This document shows positions 41,565-50,339 of a stretch of DNA of 64,000 nucleotides, one piece after another. This DNA comes from Halobacterium sp. CBA1132. Its GTDB lineage: Archaea > Halobacteriota > Halobacteria > Halobacteriales > Halobacteriaceae. The stretch covers positions 744,001 to 808,000 of the forward strand of contig NZ_BCMZ01000001.1 of NCBI RefSeq assembly GCF_001485535.1, written 5' to 3'. The notes beneath the pieces are model-generated. The model made no database searches, was not told where the DNA came from, and was given only the letters and a program-made list of their open reading frames with translations. The translations under genes and the position numbers were made by a program. Numbering within the stretch: the first letter of the stretch is position 1; each line of letters begins with the position of its first letter.

Positions 41565-42785
41565 ATGCGAGTGTTCGACGCTGCACGACTCGTCGACGGG
41601 CGCAGCGACGACGCCGTCGACGACGCCCGACTCGTCGTCGATGACGACGGCACGATTGCCGCAGTCGGCCCCCGCGAGTCCGTGGACGCGCCGCCAGACA
41701 CCGAGCACGTCGAGTTCCCGGACCGGACTATCGTCCCCGGGTTCGTCGACGCCCACGTCCACCTCCAGGGCGCGCGCTCGATGGACGTCGCCGACTGGAC
41801 GACCACACCTGACTCGCTGGCGGCCGCCCGAGCCACCGCGGACCTGCGGAAGCTCGCGGGCGCGGGGTTCACGAGCGTCCGCGACCTCGGCAGCACGGTC
41901 GGTCTCGGCCTCCGCGAAGCCGTCACTGACGGCGAAATCGCGGGGCCACGCGTGTTCACCAGCGGGCGCGCCATCTCCCAGACCGGCGGCCACGGCGACA
42001 TCCACGACCTCCCCCACGAGTGGGTCGCCGACGGTACGCCGCTGTCCACGCTCGCGGACGGCGCCGACGAGTGCCGGCGGGAAGCCCGCAAGCGCGTTCG
42101 GGACGGCGTCGACTGCCTGAAAATCATGACCACGGGCGGCGTGTTGAGCGAGCGCGACGCCCCGGACCGCCGGCAGTTCACGGACGACGAGATTGCGGCG
42201 ATGACCCGAGAGGCCGACCGCGCGGGCGTCGATGTCGCCGCCCACGCGCAGGGCGCTGCGGGCATCGAGGCCGCGCTCCGGAACGGCGCGACGACTGTCG
42301 AGCACGGCTTCTATCTGGACGACGACGGCGTGAGCCTCCTGAAAGAGTGCGGCGGCACGTTCGTCCCGACGCTCTCGATCATGCACCGTATCACCGAGCG
42401 CGGCGCCGACCACGGCGTCCCCGAGTGGGCGCTGGAGAAGGCACGCGACGCCCGCGACGCACACGTCAAAGCCGTCCAGCGGGCGTACGACGCCAACGCC
42501 GCCATCGCCGCTGGCACGGACTTCATGGGTCCCGAGTTGGTCCCGCACGGCGAGAACGCGCTGGAGATGGAACTGCTCGTGGACGAAATCGGGTTCTCGG
42601 AGATGGACGCCATCCGAGCGGGGACGCGGGTCGCGGCGCGCACGCTCCCGCGGGACGACCTCGGGACGCTGACACAGGGCGCTCGCGCTGACTTCGCGGT
42701 CCTCCGAGACGACCCGCTGGCGGACATCTCGGCGGTGCGGCGCGTCGAGGAGACGTACGTGGACGGCCGGCGCGTGAACGTTTGA
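41565..42785 (+). CDS. Metal-dependent amidohydrolase (Xaa-Pro dipeptidase-like)
   Basis: 406 residues, amidohydrolase superfamily TIM barrel. Metal ligands: HVH in GFVDAHVHLQ (64-66), K in CLKIMTTGG, H in DVAAHAQG, H in VEHGFY and D in AAGTDFMGP. The family hydrolyses amides or dipeptides such as Xaa-Pro or imidazolonepropionate; this subgroup is often annotated as prolidase-like. Start ATG 41565. It overlaps nothing and lacks obvious partners. Confidence 0.83.
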   Translation: MRVFDAARLVDGRSDDAVDDARLVVDDDGTIAAVGPRESVDAPPDTEHVEFPDRTIVPGFVDAHVHLQGARSMDVADWTTTPDSLAAARATADLRKLAGAGFTSVRDLGSTVGLGLREAVTDGEIAGPRVFTSGRAISQTGGHGDIHDLPHEWVADGTPLSTLADGADECRREARKRVRDGVDCLKIMTTGGVLSERDAPDRRQFTDDEIAAMTREADRAGVDVAAHAQGAAGIEAALRNGATTVEHGFYLDDDGVSLLKECGGTFVPTLSIMHRITERGADHGVPEWALEKARDARDAHVKAVQRAYDANAAIAAGTDFMGPELVPHGENALEMELLVDEIGFSEMDAIRAGTRVAARTLPRDDLGTLTQGARADFAVLRDDPLADISAVRRVEETYVDGRRVNV

Positions 42786-42786
42786 C

Positions 42787-43089
42787 CTACTCGTACTGGC
42801 GGGAGCGCACCGCGGTCACGAGTGCGACGAGCAGGACGACGAGCGCGTAGCTCACGACGACGACGCCGGTCGTGCGGTCGAACGTCTCCGCGACCCCGAA
42901 CGCGAGCGTGAGCAGGCCGAACACGGCCAGCGCCAGTCCGAGCAGTCGAGCGAGCGCGACGGGGTCGTCGGCGGCCTCGGGGTCGTAGAGCGGAATGTCG
43001 TCCATCGACTCACGGCGGCGCAGCGCCAGCCCCGCGGCGACGAGCGCCACTCCGAGCGCGCCGTACAGCACGCCGGCGACCAGTCCCAT
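42787..43089 (-). CDS. Three-helix membrane protein
   Basis: 100 residues with helices about 3-23 (LVAGVLYGALGVALVAAGLAL), 46-66 (LLGLALAVFGLLTLAFGV) and 75-93 (VVVVSYALVVLLVALVTAV), and an acidic loop (ESMDDIPLYDPEAADDP). It begins one base after the amidohydrolase stop, convergent. Resembles DUF3784-type proteins. Function unknown. Confidence 0.65.
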   Translation of the reverse strand: MGLVAGVLYGALGVALVAAGLALRRRESMDDIPLYDPEAADDPVALARLLGLALAVFGLLTLAFGVAETFDRTTGVVVVSYALVVLLVALVTAVRSRQYE

Positions 43090-43180
43090 ACGTGGTAGTT
43101 CCGGAGTGCGGGCTTAATGCTTACTGCTGTTACACGACCGCACCACGAACGTTTACTCGGTGGCGGCGGTAGCCCGCCCC

Positions 43181-43807
43181 ATGTGGGACCTCACGCACGA
43201 ACTCGGCTCCGGGCTGCCGTACCCCGGCGACCCGCCCGCGTCAGTCACGTCGCACGCCACCGTCGACGCGGACGGCTACCGGGTCGCCGACATCGCGTGC
43301 TCGACGCACTCCGGGACGCACGTCGACGCGCCCGCGCACCTGCTCGCCGACGGCCGGACGCTCGGCGCGTACGACGTCGAGACGTTCGCCTTCGACGCCC
43401 GCGTCGCCGATTGCTCGGCGTTCGGCCCGCGAGAGCCGATTCCCGCCGACTGCGTTCCCGACACGGACGCCGACCTCGTCGTCTTCCGCACGGACCACAG
43501 CCAGCACTGGGGCAACCAGCGGTACTTCGACCACCCCTACCTGACGGCGGGCGCCGCGTCGCGCTGCGCGGACCTCGGCTGTCACGTCGCTGTGGACGCG
43601 CCGAGCGTCGACCCGTCGCCGTCCGAACGCGCGACCAGCGAGGAGCCGAGCGGCTATCCGGCCCACCACGCGCTGCTGGGCGACGACCGACTGATTCTGG
43701 AGAACGTGACGAACCTCGACGCGCTCCCGCGACGGTGCACGATTCGCGCGTACCCGCTCCCCGTGGACGCCGACGGCGCGCCCGTGCGAGCGGTCGCGGA
43801 CGACTAA
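43181..43807 (+). CDS. Cyclase-family hydrolase (kynurenine formamidase-like)
   Basis: 208 residues from ATG 43181 (an in-frame GTG at 43160 is less likely). Opening WDLTHELGSGLPYPGDPPASV and the zinc motif HSGTHVDAPAHLL (HxGTHxDxPxH) define the cyclase/KynB fold. It hydrolyses an amide or ester; kynurenine formamidase is one member, but no tryptophan catabolism genes are nearby. A Cys-rich middle (ADLGCHVAVDAPSV) is normal for the family. Its end overlaps the convergent gene by four bases. Confidence 0.83.
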   Translation: MWDLTHELGSGLPYPGDPPASVTSHATVDADGYRVADIACSTHSGTHVDAPAHLLADGRTLGAYDVETFAFDARVADCSAFGPREPIPADCVPDTDADLVVFRTDHSQHWGNQRYFDHPYLTAGAASRCADLGCHVAVDAPSVDPSPSERATSEEPSGYPAHHALLGDDRLILENVTNLDALPRRCTIRAYPLPVDADGAPVRAVADD

Positions 43808-44043
43808 GCCTGCTCGGCGGTGCCGCGGTCCCGGACGAACCCGGACTTGAACGCGATCCACCCGAGCACGCTGATGAACAGAATCGGCGGGAGGATGACG
43901 AACCCCCACAGCGGATTCAACCCCCACACGAGCAACAGGAGCACGTCTGCGATGCCGAGCAGGAGGAACGGGGTGATGGCGAGGAGCGCGTCCCGTCGGC
44001 TCCCGCCGGCGTCGTCGGCCTCAGTCGGTATCGGCGCGTCCAT
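43804..44043 (-). CDS. Small two-helix membrane protein
   Basis: 79 residues from the ATG ending at 44043. Two hydrophobic segments (about 20-40 and 43-63: LLAITPFLLLGIADVLLLLVW and LWGFVILPPILFISVLGWIAF). N-terminal acidic stretch. The in-frame upstream extension is basic and not conserved in style. The 275 bp between 44044 and 44318 hold no ORF and a few G/C-rich palindromic fragments. Function unknown. Confidence 0.6.
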   Translation of the reverse strand: MDAPIPTEADDAGGSRRDALLAITPFLLLGIADVLLLLVWGLNPLWGFVILPPILFISVLGWIAFKSGFVRDRGTAEQA

Positions 44044-44318
44044 AGCTGGGGGTTCGCGAGCAGTGACCAAAAGCCCACGCTTTGCGCGCTCGCGGCTCGC
44101 GACGCACGAGGCTCGTTCGCGACCTATCACGTTCCGTAACTCGGTTCGCTCCCGCGGTCGCTGTGAGCGCCGACAATCCGCCGCGTTCGCCCGGCCCAGC
44201 GCGGTAGTTCGCTGACTAGTTCGTTTCGTCCGCCGTTCGGCTGTAGTTTGTAACGGGTTCGGCGCGTACAACTCGTCCCAATCCTCTTCGGTGAGACGCT
44301 CTTGGCGCCGGACACACG

Positions 44319-44615
44319 ATGTCTCAGTTCGACTCTGACCACCGCGGAGCCCGCGGCACGCCGGTCGGTGCAGAGGCGGCGGGGACGGAGGGGTTCGTCG
44401 GCCGGAACAGTCTCCCGATAAAAGTGGCGGCGTTCTACGCCCTCGTACTGGCAACCGCCATCCTCGCTCGGCGGGTCGTCAGCGGCCCGAACGTCGAGAT
44501 ACTGCTCTCGATTGCCATCTGGTTCACCGTCATCTTCGCCGCCTGTAGCGCGCTGCTCGGCGGCGTCGTCAAACTGGTCGGCGCCGTCCAGCAGCGCCGC
44601 CACGACTACGAGTGA
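44319..44615 (+). CDS. Small two-helix membrane protein
   Basis: 98 residues. A polar N-terminal third (RGARGTPVGAEAAGTEGFVG) is followed by helices at about 34-53 (IKVAAFYALVLATAILARRV) and 59-84 (EILLSIAIWFTVIFAACSALLGGVV). Conserved haloarchaeal style; no motif. The next gene begins 38 nt downstream. Confidence 0.6.
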   Translation: MSQFDSDHRGARGTPVGAEAAGTEGFVGRNSLPIKVAAFYALVLATAILARRVVSGPNVEILLSIAIWFTVIFAACSALLGGVVKLVGAVQQRRHDYE

Positions 44616-44653
44616 CCGGCCGGCTTTTAGGCGCGAGCGCCGTCAGTTCGCGT

Positions 44654-45085
44654 ATGCCCGACTACGTCTCCGAGGAGACCGTCGAGACGGTGACCGGGAC
44701 GGTCGCCCGCGCCGGGGGGACGCGCCGACACGAACTCCGCCTGCCCGCGGACGCGGCGCCCGACTTCCCCGCGGGCGAGGTCGTCCGCGTCGTCCTCGAC
44801 GGCGACGAGTACCACGTCCAACTCCGCCACAGCGCCGACGGCGCGCCCGTGATTCGCGGCGCGTACGACACGCCGTCGCTCGCCCGCGACCCCGGCAGCG
44901 CCACCAACCACCTCGCCGCGTGGCTGGACGACGGCCCGCTCGAAGACGGTCGGTCCGTCCACGTCGACGTCGTCGAATCCGGATTCAAGTACGGCGTTCG
45001 CGTCCCTGGTGAGTCTGCGCGGTACGCAGCGACCGAACCGCCGGATTCGAGCCTCTCGGCCATCGCCGAGTCCCTCGACGAGTAG
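44654..45085 (+). CDS. Conserved beta-rich protein (DUF7112-like)
   Basis: 143 residues from ATG 44654. Sequence suggests a small beta domain followed by a short helix: GTVARAGGTRRHELRLPADAAPDFPAGEVVRVVLDGDEYHVQLRH, then LAAWLDDGPLEDGRSVHVDVVESGFKYGVRVPGE. No catalytic residues stand out. The stop is directly adjacent to the convergent response regulator. DUF number from memory; function unknown. Confidence 0.65.
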   Translation: MPDYVSEETVETVTGTVARAGGTRRHELRLPADAAPDFPAGEVVRVVLDGDEYHVQLRHSADGAPVIRGAYDTPSLARDPGSATNHLAAWLDDGPLEDGRSVHVDVVESGFKYGVRVPGESARYAATEPPDSSLSAIAESLDE

Positions 45086-45610
45086 TCACTCCAAGTCGCG
45101 GAACACCACGCGGTAGTCCCGCGGGTCGAAGCCGTCCGCGATGTCGTCGGCCCGGTCGCGGAGTTCGCGGACGCGCTCGGCGTCTGCGTCGCCCGTCGCA
45201 TGCCGCTCGCTGGCCTCGTGGAGCGCTTCGACGGCCGCGACGTACGCCGACAGCGAGAGCAAGCGCTCGACGACAGCGACGAGGTCGTCCCCCGACACCG
45301 GCTTCCTGACGTACGCGTCGTAGCCGCGCCCGACGACGTTCTCGTCGGGTTCGTTCGCCGTCACCATCGCCACCCGGCAGTCGTAGCCGGCGTCCCGAAT
45401 CGCCGCCAGCACGTCATCGCCGGACATGTCCGGCATCTCCCTGTCGAGGAGTACGACGTCGACGTCGGCCGAGAGCGCGTCCAGCGCCGCTTCGCCGCCG
45501 TGGGCGGTCCGGACGTCGTATCTGTCGCCGAGTCGGTCCTCGTAGAGGCCGAGGTACTCCTGTAAGTCGTCGACGGCGAGCACGGTCGCTTCGTCACGCC
45601 CCCTACTCAT
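45086..45610 (-). CDS. HalX-type response regulator
   Basis: 174 residues from the ATG ending at 45610. Receiver domain 8-125 with acidic pocket D14-D15, phospho-acceptor D56 (LLDREMPDMSG), T84 and K103. A HalX helical domain follows (ALHEASERHATGDADAERVRELRDRADDIADGF). There is no DNA-binding domain, so it works through other proteins. It is paralogous to the regulator at 47727-48311, on the other side of the histidine kinase. Confidence 0.87.
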   Translation of the reverse strand: MSRGRDEATVLAVDDLQEYLGLYEDRLGDRYDVRTAHGGEAALDALSADVDVVLLDREMPDMSGDDVLAAIRDAGYDCRVAMVTANEPDENVVGRGYDAYVRKPVSGDDLVAVVERLLSLSAYVAAVEALHEASERHATGDADAERVRELRDRADDIADGFDPRDYRVVFRDLE

Positions 45611-45655
45611 GACTAGTCGTACTGACACCGGGCCCGGGGTGGTGTAAGTGTTGTC

Positions 45656-47722
45656 CTACTCACTATCGCAATCGGTGACCTCGAACCGGGCGCCGCGCTC
45701 GGCGTCGTCACCCGGCGGGACGGCGTCGATAGTCCATCCGTGGGCGTCCGCGATGCTCTCGACGATTGCGAGGCCGAATCCCGTCCCGTCGTCGGTGGAC
45801 GTGAACCCGCGCTCGAACACGTCGTCGTGGCTGCCGTCCGGAAGTCCGGGGCCGTCGTCCACGACCGCGAAGCCGTCCTCGCACGACGTCACCGTGACTT
45901 CGACGGCATTCTCTGTGCTATTCGCTTCGTCTGTCGAGCCATGCTCGACGGCATCCCGATGAGCGTGTGAATCGGGGCCTGTGGAGCCATGCTCCACAGC
46001 GTTCCGGAACAGGTTCTCGAAGAGCTCTTGGAGCCGCGACGGGTCCGCCGCCACGACGAGGTCGGTGTCGACGGTCATCGTCGCGTCCGCCGTGTCGACG
46101 CACCCCCAGGCGTCGGTCGCGACGTCCGCCAACTCGACGGGCTCGGTTTCGTCGACGAGTCGGCCGTGCCGGGCGAGTTCCAGCACGTCCTCGACGAGCG
46201 CTTCCATGCGGTCGAGGGCGTCGGCGGCGCGGTCGAGGTGGGCGTCGTCGCCGGTGTCGGTCGCGAGGTCCAGACTCCCGCGCGCGACGTTTATCGGGCT
46301 GCGGAGGTCGTGGCTGACGACGCTCGCGAACTCATCTAAGCGCTCGTTCTGCCGTTCGAGGTCGCGCTCGCGGGCCTTCCGCTCGGTGATGTCCCGGATG
46401 GACGCAAGCACCGCGACGTCGTCCTCGTAGTCGATGCTCGTCGCGCTGAACTCGCAGAAGCGCACGTCGCCGTCGGGCTGCTGGATGCGGCTCTCGAAGG
46501 TCTGGTGGCGGCCCGGCGACGCCGTCAGTTCGGCGACGACGCGTTCGAGTTTCACACGGTCCTCGGGGTGGAACAGTTCGTCGGCGTCGACCGCGAGCAA
46601 CTCTTCGTGGGAGCGTCCGAACAGCGCCGACGCGCGCTCGTTGGCGAACGACAGTTCGCCGTCCGCGTACGTGACGACGGCGTCGTGACTCTGCTCGACG
46701 AGCGTCCGGTACTTCCGCTCGCTCTCCCGGAGCGCGTCCGCCGAGCGGAGGCGCCGCAGCGTCGCGGAGACGTGCGCCATCAGGAGTTCGACGAGTTCGG
46801 CGTCCGCCCGCGAGAACGCGCCGCGCTCCCGGGAGCCCGCTTGGAACACGCCGACGTCGTCGATGGGGACGCTCAGCACGGAGACGTACTCTGGGTTCGC
46901 GGGTTCGGCGTCCTCGTGGGCGGTGACATCGTCGACGACCATCGTGGAGTTCTCCTGGTAGGTCCGCCCGGCGATGCCGGCGTCGGCGGGGAGGCGCTGG
47001 GAGTCCCCGGACTCCAGCCCCGTCGAGGTGGCTTTCGGCACGAGGTAGCCGTCTTCGACGACGTCGATGCCGCAGATGTCGAACTCGAGGATGTTCTCGG
47101 CGGCGTCGATGGCGAGGTGGTAGATGCTGGTGGCGTCGTCGCAGCCCACCATCGCCGCGGCGATGCTGTGGAGTTTCTCGAACTGCCGTCGTTCGGTCCG
47201 CAGGGAGTCGCGCAGTTGGTCGCGCTGGCGGACGGCGTCGAGGCGTGTGATTGCTTGGGCGACGACGCTTCCGACGACGGCGAGCTGTTCGCGCTCGGCG
47301 TCGGTGTCGGCGCGCTCGTCGGGTCCGAACGATAGCGTCCCGTAGTGGTCGTCGTCGTCCGCGACGGGGACTGCGGCGGCGTGGGCGTCGTCGTAGGGGA
47401 CCCACGTCACCGCGCGCTCGTCGACGGCCGGTGCTGCTACGTCGTCGTCGAGTCGCTGGGGCGCGCCGTGGGCGTTGTCGGACCCTGTGGGCGTCGGGCC
47501 GCTTGCAGCGCTCCGGAACGTCGGCGTGACTGCCTCCGGTTCCGGCGGTTCGACGGACGGCTGGCTCGCCGTCACGCTCTCGCCGTCGGTGGTACAGACG
47601 CAGGCGAAGTCGTAGCCGGCGTCGACGACGGCGTCGCAGACGTCGGCTCGGAGCGCGGGCACGGTGTCGGCTCGCTGGACCGCTCGCGTCACCGCGCCGA
47701 CGAGTGGCCGGTCTGCGCTCAT
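45656..47722 (-). CDS. Histidine kinase with GAF, GAF and PAS input domains
   Basis: 688 residues from the ATG ending at 47722. No membrane helix, so soluble. Domains: degenerate GAF about 10-165, GAF about 180-335 (FDICGIDVVEDGYLVPK), PAS about 345-455, HisKA with H471 in VVSHDLRSPIN, HATPase with N-box NLFRNAVEHG, G1 box DDGPGLPD and G2 GTGFGLAI. The N-box to G1 segment is expanded by two copies of DAVEHGS-type sequence lying on palindromes. The upstream gene, a HalX regulator, is four bases away, so they are co-transcribed. Confidence 0.88.
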   Translation of the reverse strand: MSADRPLVGAVTRAVQRADTVPALRADVCDAVVDAGYDFACVCTTDGESVTASQPSVEPPEPEAVTPTFRSAASGPTPTGSDNAHGAPQRLDDDVAAPAVDERAVTWVPYDDAHAAAVPVADDDDHYGTLSFGPDERADTDAEREQLAVVGSVVAQAITRLDAVRQRDQLRDSLRTERRQFEKLHSIAAAMVGCDDATSIYHLAIDAAENILEFDICGIDVVEDGYLVPKATSTGLESGDSQRLPADAGIAGRTYQENSTMVVDDVTAHEDAEPANPEYVSVLSVPIDDVGVFQAGSRERGAFSRADAELVELLMAHVSATLRRLRSADALRESERKYRTLVEQSHDAVVTYADGELSFANERASALFGRSHEELLAVDADELFHPEDRVKLERVVAELTASPGRHQTFESRIQQPDGDVRFCEFSATSIDYEDDVAVLASIRDITERKARERDLERQNERLDEFASVVSHDLRSPINVARGSLDLATDTGDDAHLDRAADALDRMEALVEDVLELARHGRLVDETEPVELADVATDAWGCVDTADATMTVDTDLVVAADPSRLQELFENLFRNAVEHGSTGPDSHAHRDAVEHGSTDEANSTENAVEVTVTSCEDGFAVVDDGPGLPDGSHDDVFERGFTSTDDGTGFGLAIVESIADAHGWTIDAVPPGDDAERGARFEVTDCDSE
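45933..45997 (-). repeat. Two covarying palindromes inside the kinase gene
   Basis: On the plus strand: GTCGAGC, CAT, GCTCGAC (45933-45949) and GTGGAGC, CAT, GCTCCAC (45981-45997). Arms differ by compensating bases while the centre is constant; both encode the VEHGST repeat of the N-box region. The direct repeat spacing is 48 nt, a whole number of codons. Confidence 0.75.
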
Positions 47723-47726
47723 CTGG

Positions 47727-48311
47727 TCAGTCGCTGCCCGCGTTCCGGTCGGGGACATCGCGGAACGCGACGCGGAAGTCGTCGAAGCCGAAACTCTCGA
47801 CGGTGTCGTCGATTCGGTTGCGGAGTTCTCGGATTTGGGCGACGACCTCCTGGTAGGAGTCGTCGAGTTCGAGGTCGCCGTCCTCCGCTTCGGATTCGAG
47901 CAGTGCGCGCTTCGACGCCAAGGCGTACAGTTCCTGCAGGCGGTCGTCGTAGGTCGAACGGTCGAGGAGAGTGTCGACCACGTCGTTGAGGTCGTCCTGG
48001 TCGACGGGCTTGAGGAGGTACTTGTCGAAGCCGAGTTCGACGACGTCCGTGTCCGGCCGGACGCCCGTGACCATCGCGACGCGGCAGTCGTACTCCGCGC
48101 GGCGGATGCGGTCGAGGACATCCTCGCCGGACAGCCCCGGCATCCGTCGGTCCAGTAGTACGACGTCGACGCCGCTGCTGAGTTCGTCGAGGGCGGCTTC
48201 GCCGGTGGTCGCAGTCTCGACGGCGTATCGCTCGGAGAGCCACTCGGAGTACACGTCAGTGAGCGCTTCGTCGTCGTCGACTACGAGTACGCGAGCCCCT
48301 TGTTCCGTCAT
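47727..48311 (-). CDS. HalX-type response regulator
   Basis: 194 residues. Receiver domain with D12-D13-D14, phospho-acceptor D54 (LLDRRMPGLSG), T82 and K101, then a HalX coiled helical region (YDDRLQELYALASKRALLESEAEDGDLELDDSYQEVVAQIRELRNRIDD). Sequence similarity to the 45086 regulator is clear through CRVAMVT and the FDDFRVAFRD ending. First gene of the unit regulator-kinase-regulator. Likely phosphorylated by the kinase. Confidence 0.87.
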   Translation of the reverse strand: MTEQGARVLVVDDDEALTDVYSEWLSERYAVETATTGEAALDELSSGVDVVLLDRRMPGLSGEDVLDRIRRAEYDCRVAMVTGVRPDTDVVELGFDKYLLKPVDQDDLNDVVDTLLDRSTYDDRLQELYALASKRALLESEAEDGDLELDDSYQEVVAQIRELRNRIDDTVESFGFDDFRVAFRDVPDRNAGSD

Positions 48312-48404
48312 GCCTGAGCGAGTCTGTCCTGTATCGAGAGTGACCTGTGTTAAAGGTTTCTCACGCGATGTGTTGCCCGTCGAAACAGCCCGACGACGCC
48401 GGTC

Positions 48405-48421
48405 GTGGTACTGACTACCAC
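48405..48421. promoter_or_regulatory. Perfect 6-bp dyad in the tfb/response-regulator gap
   Basis: GTGGTA, spacer CTGAC, TACCAC. It lies about 95 nt before the response regulator start and 140 nt before the tfb TATA box. A possible regulator site; no other support. Confidence 0.35.
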
Positions 48422-48562
48422 CGTAACAGTTTTCAGTATCTACCTTACCCTCCGGTTACCGCGATAGAATCCTTAGGACAGCCCAAAAGTCGGCTATTCT
48501 CGCTTCTTCTCGCCTATACGGGCGCTTACGTGTGTGTCAAGGATGCGCAAAACCGCGAAAGA

Positions 48563-48570
48563 TTTAAGTA
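48563..48570 (+). promoter_or_regulatory. TATA box of tfb
   Basis: TTTAAGTA, preceded by a purine-rich CGAAAGA that resembles a BRE. Expected transcription start is near 48590, giving a leader of about 50 nt, unusual here because most genes look leaderless. Confidence 0.6.
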
Positions 48571-48642
48571 CTTATCGCTCCTACTAATGAGTACGACAAG
48601 TCGGGAGGCGACCCGCGCCCTCCACCCGACGTTTCCACCATC

Positions 48643-49623
48643 ATGAGTGACACCACAATCCGAACGTACTCCAGTGACCGACAGCAGAACGAGACCGAAT
48701 CCGAGTCCGAGGTAGAGTCCGCAGACGAGACGCTGAGCTGCCCCGAGTGTGGCGGCCGCGTTGTCAACGACGAGGAACACGGCGAAACCGTCTGTGTCGA
48801 GTGTGGCCTCGTCGTCGAGGACGAGAGTATCGACCGCGGCCCCGAGTGGCGCGCGTTCAACTCCACCGAGAAAGACCAGAAGAGCCGCGTCGGCGCGCCG
48901 ACGACGAACATGATGCACGACAAGGGGCTGTCGACGAACATCGGCTGGCAGGACAAAGACGCCTACGGCAACTCCCTGTCCAGCAATCAGCGTCAGAAGA
49001 TGCAGCGCCTCCGCAAGTGGAACGAGCGCTTCCGCACGCGCAACAGCAAGGAGCGAAACCTGAAGCAGGCGCTCGGTGAAATCGAGCGGATGGCCTCCGC
49101 GCTCGGCCTCCCGAAGGAGGTCCGCGAGACGGCCTCCGTCATCTACCGCCGCGCCCTCAGCGAGGATTTGCTCCCGGGCCGCTCCATTGAGGGCGTCGCC
49201 ACGAGCTCCCTGTACGCCGCCGCCCGCCAGATGCAGACGCCGCGGTCCATCGACGAGGTGGCGAACGTCAGCCGCATCGACGCGATGGAGTTCAAGCGCA
49301 CGTACCGCTACATCGTCCGCGAACTCGGCCTCGAAGTCGCGCCCGCCGACCCCGCGAGCTACGTCCCCCGGTTCGCGTCCGAACTCGACCTCCCGGACGA
49401 GGTCGAGCGCCGCGCTCGCGAACTCCTCGACAACGCCAAGGAGGACGGCGTCACGAGCGGGAAGTCCCCCGTCGGCCTCGCCGCTGCGGCCATCTACGCG
49501 TCCAGCCTGCTCACCAACCACAAGGTGACCCAGAGCGAGGTCAGCGACGTCACGGACGTCAGCGAAGTCACCATCCGGAACCGCTACCAGGAGCTGCTCG
49601 AAGCCACGGAAGTCGCCGCGTAA
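48643..49623 (+). CDS. tfb: Transcription initiation factor TFB
   Basis: 326 residues. Zinc ribbon C33-x2-C36...C51-x2-C54, B-reader region (RGPEWRAFN), two cyclin folds (about 125-215 and 225-318) with the recognition helix SEVTIRNRYQELLE. Haloarchaea carry several tfb genes that specialise in different gene sets; which paralogue this is cannot be told. The ATG is preceded by a 19-codon upstream frame whose stop overlaps it (ATGA). Two T-tracts follow the stop. Confidence 0.93.
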   Translation: MSDTTIRTYSSDRQQNETESESEVESADETLSCPECGGRVVNDEEHGETVCVECGLVVEDESIDRGPEWRAFNSTEKDQKSRVGAPTTNMMHDKGLSTNIGWQDKDAYGNSLSSNQRQKMQRLRKWNERFRTRNSKERNLKQALGEIERMASALGLPKEVRETASVIYRRALSEDLLPGRSIEGVATSSLYAAARQMQTPRSIDEVANVSRIDAMEFKRTYRYIVRELGLEVAPADPASYVPRFASELDLPDEVERRARELLDNAKEDGVTSGKSPVGLAAAAIYASSLLTNHKVTQSEVSDVTDVSEVTIRNRYQELLEATEVAA

Positions 49624-49661
49624 CGCGGCCGACTGCGGTCACTGGTGGTGGTCCGACGACG

Positions 49662-49676
49662 CTTTTTCACGTTTTC
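49662..49676 (+). terminator. Double T-tract after tfb
   Basis: Five T (49663-49667) and four T (49672-49675) with CACG after each, 40-50 nt past the tfb stop and 18 nt before the convergent DUF1684 stop. Typical archaeal oligo-T terminator, usable from the plus strand. Confidence 0.5.
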
Positions 49677-49693
49677 ACGGCGCGCAGCGGTAG

Positions 49694-50251
49694 CTACTCC
49701 TCGACTCGTTCGCCCGCTCGAACCGCGGTGTCGAGGCGGTTCTCGGCCGGCGGGAGCGCGCACGCGAACTGGTCGGCGTACGCGCAGAAGGGACTGTACG
49801 CGAGATTGAAGTCCACGACCACGTCGTCGCCCTGTTCGGCGTCGGCGGCGTCGACGTCGAGGTAGCGGCCGCGGTTGTAGGTCTCGTCGCCGTTCGTCTC
49901 GTCGGCGAACGGCACGAACAGCGAGTCCTCGCCCTCCACGCGGAACGCTTCGAGGGTGCGGTGGTCGCCGTCGAGCGTGAATCCGAGGACGCCGACACGC
50001 TCGTACTCAGCGGGCGGCCCCTGCGTCGTCTCCAAGGGGACCTGCTCGGGAGTCTGTGCGCGGCCGAACCGGGCGACGACGCGGTAGTCGGGGTCGGGCT
50101 CGAAGTACGCCAGCCCGTCGAAGTCCTCGCGTTCGCCCACCGGAATCGGGGACTGGGGGTGTTCCGCGAAGAACTCGTCTTTCTCGGCGCGGTGCTCGCG
50201 GACGCGCTCGCGCCACGCCGCCTCGTCGAAATCCGGCTCGTCGGCACTCAT
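49694..50251 (-). CDS. DUF1684 family protein
   Basis: 185 residues from the ATG ending at 50251. The family signature is visible: [25 protein letters not shown] near the N-terminus and [47 protein letters not shown] in the second half. DUF1684 proteins are widespread, cytosolic and uncharacterised. It has a single beta-rich domain and no neighbour-based clue. The in-frame upstream extension is a shadow of rtcA. Confidence 0.83.
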   Translation of the reverse strand: MSADEPDFDEAAWRERVREHRAEKDEFFAEHPQSPIPVGEREDFDGLAYFEPDPDYRVVARFGRAQTPEQVPLETTQGPPAEYERVGVLGFTLDGDHRTLEAFRVEGEDSLFVPFADETNGDETYNRGRYLDVDAADAEQGDDVVVDFNLAYSPFCAYADQFACALPPAENRLDTAVRAGERVEE

Positions 50252-50339
50252 AGCTGGCCGTGGTCGCGGGAGCGCCGTAACCCTGGCGGCTCGTCTGGGT
50301 GACGAATCCCTTTTGTCTCCCGGCCGCCTCATGTCGCGT

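Larger units (their letters stand above)
48312..48642. other. 331-bp divergent gap upstream of tfb
   Basis: AT content is higher than elsewhere in the window. No ORF with a start and coding character except a 19-codon frame (48587-48646) ending on the tfb ATG. Contains a dyad (48405-48421) and the tfb TATA box. A minus-strand TTTAAC near 48347-48353 may serve the response regulator. Confidence 0.6.
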
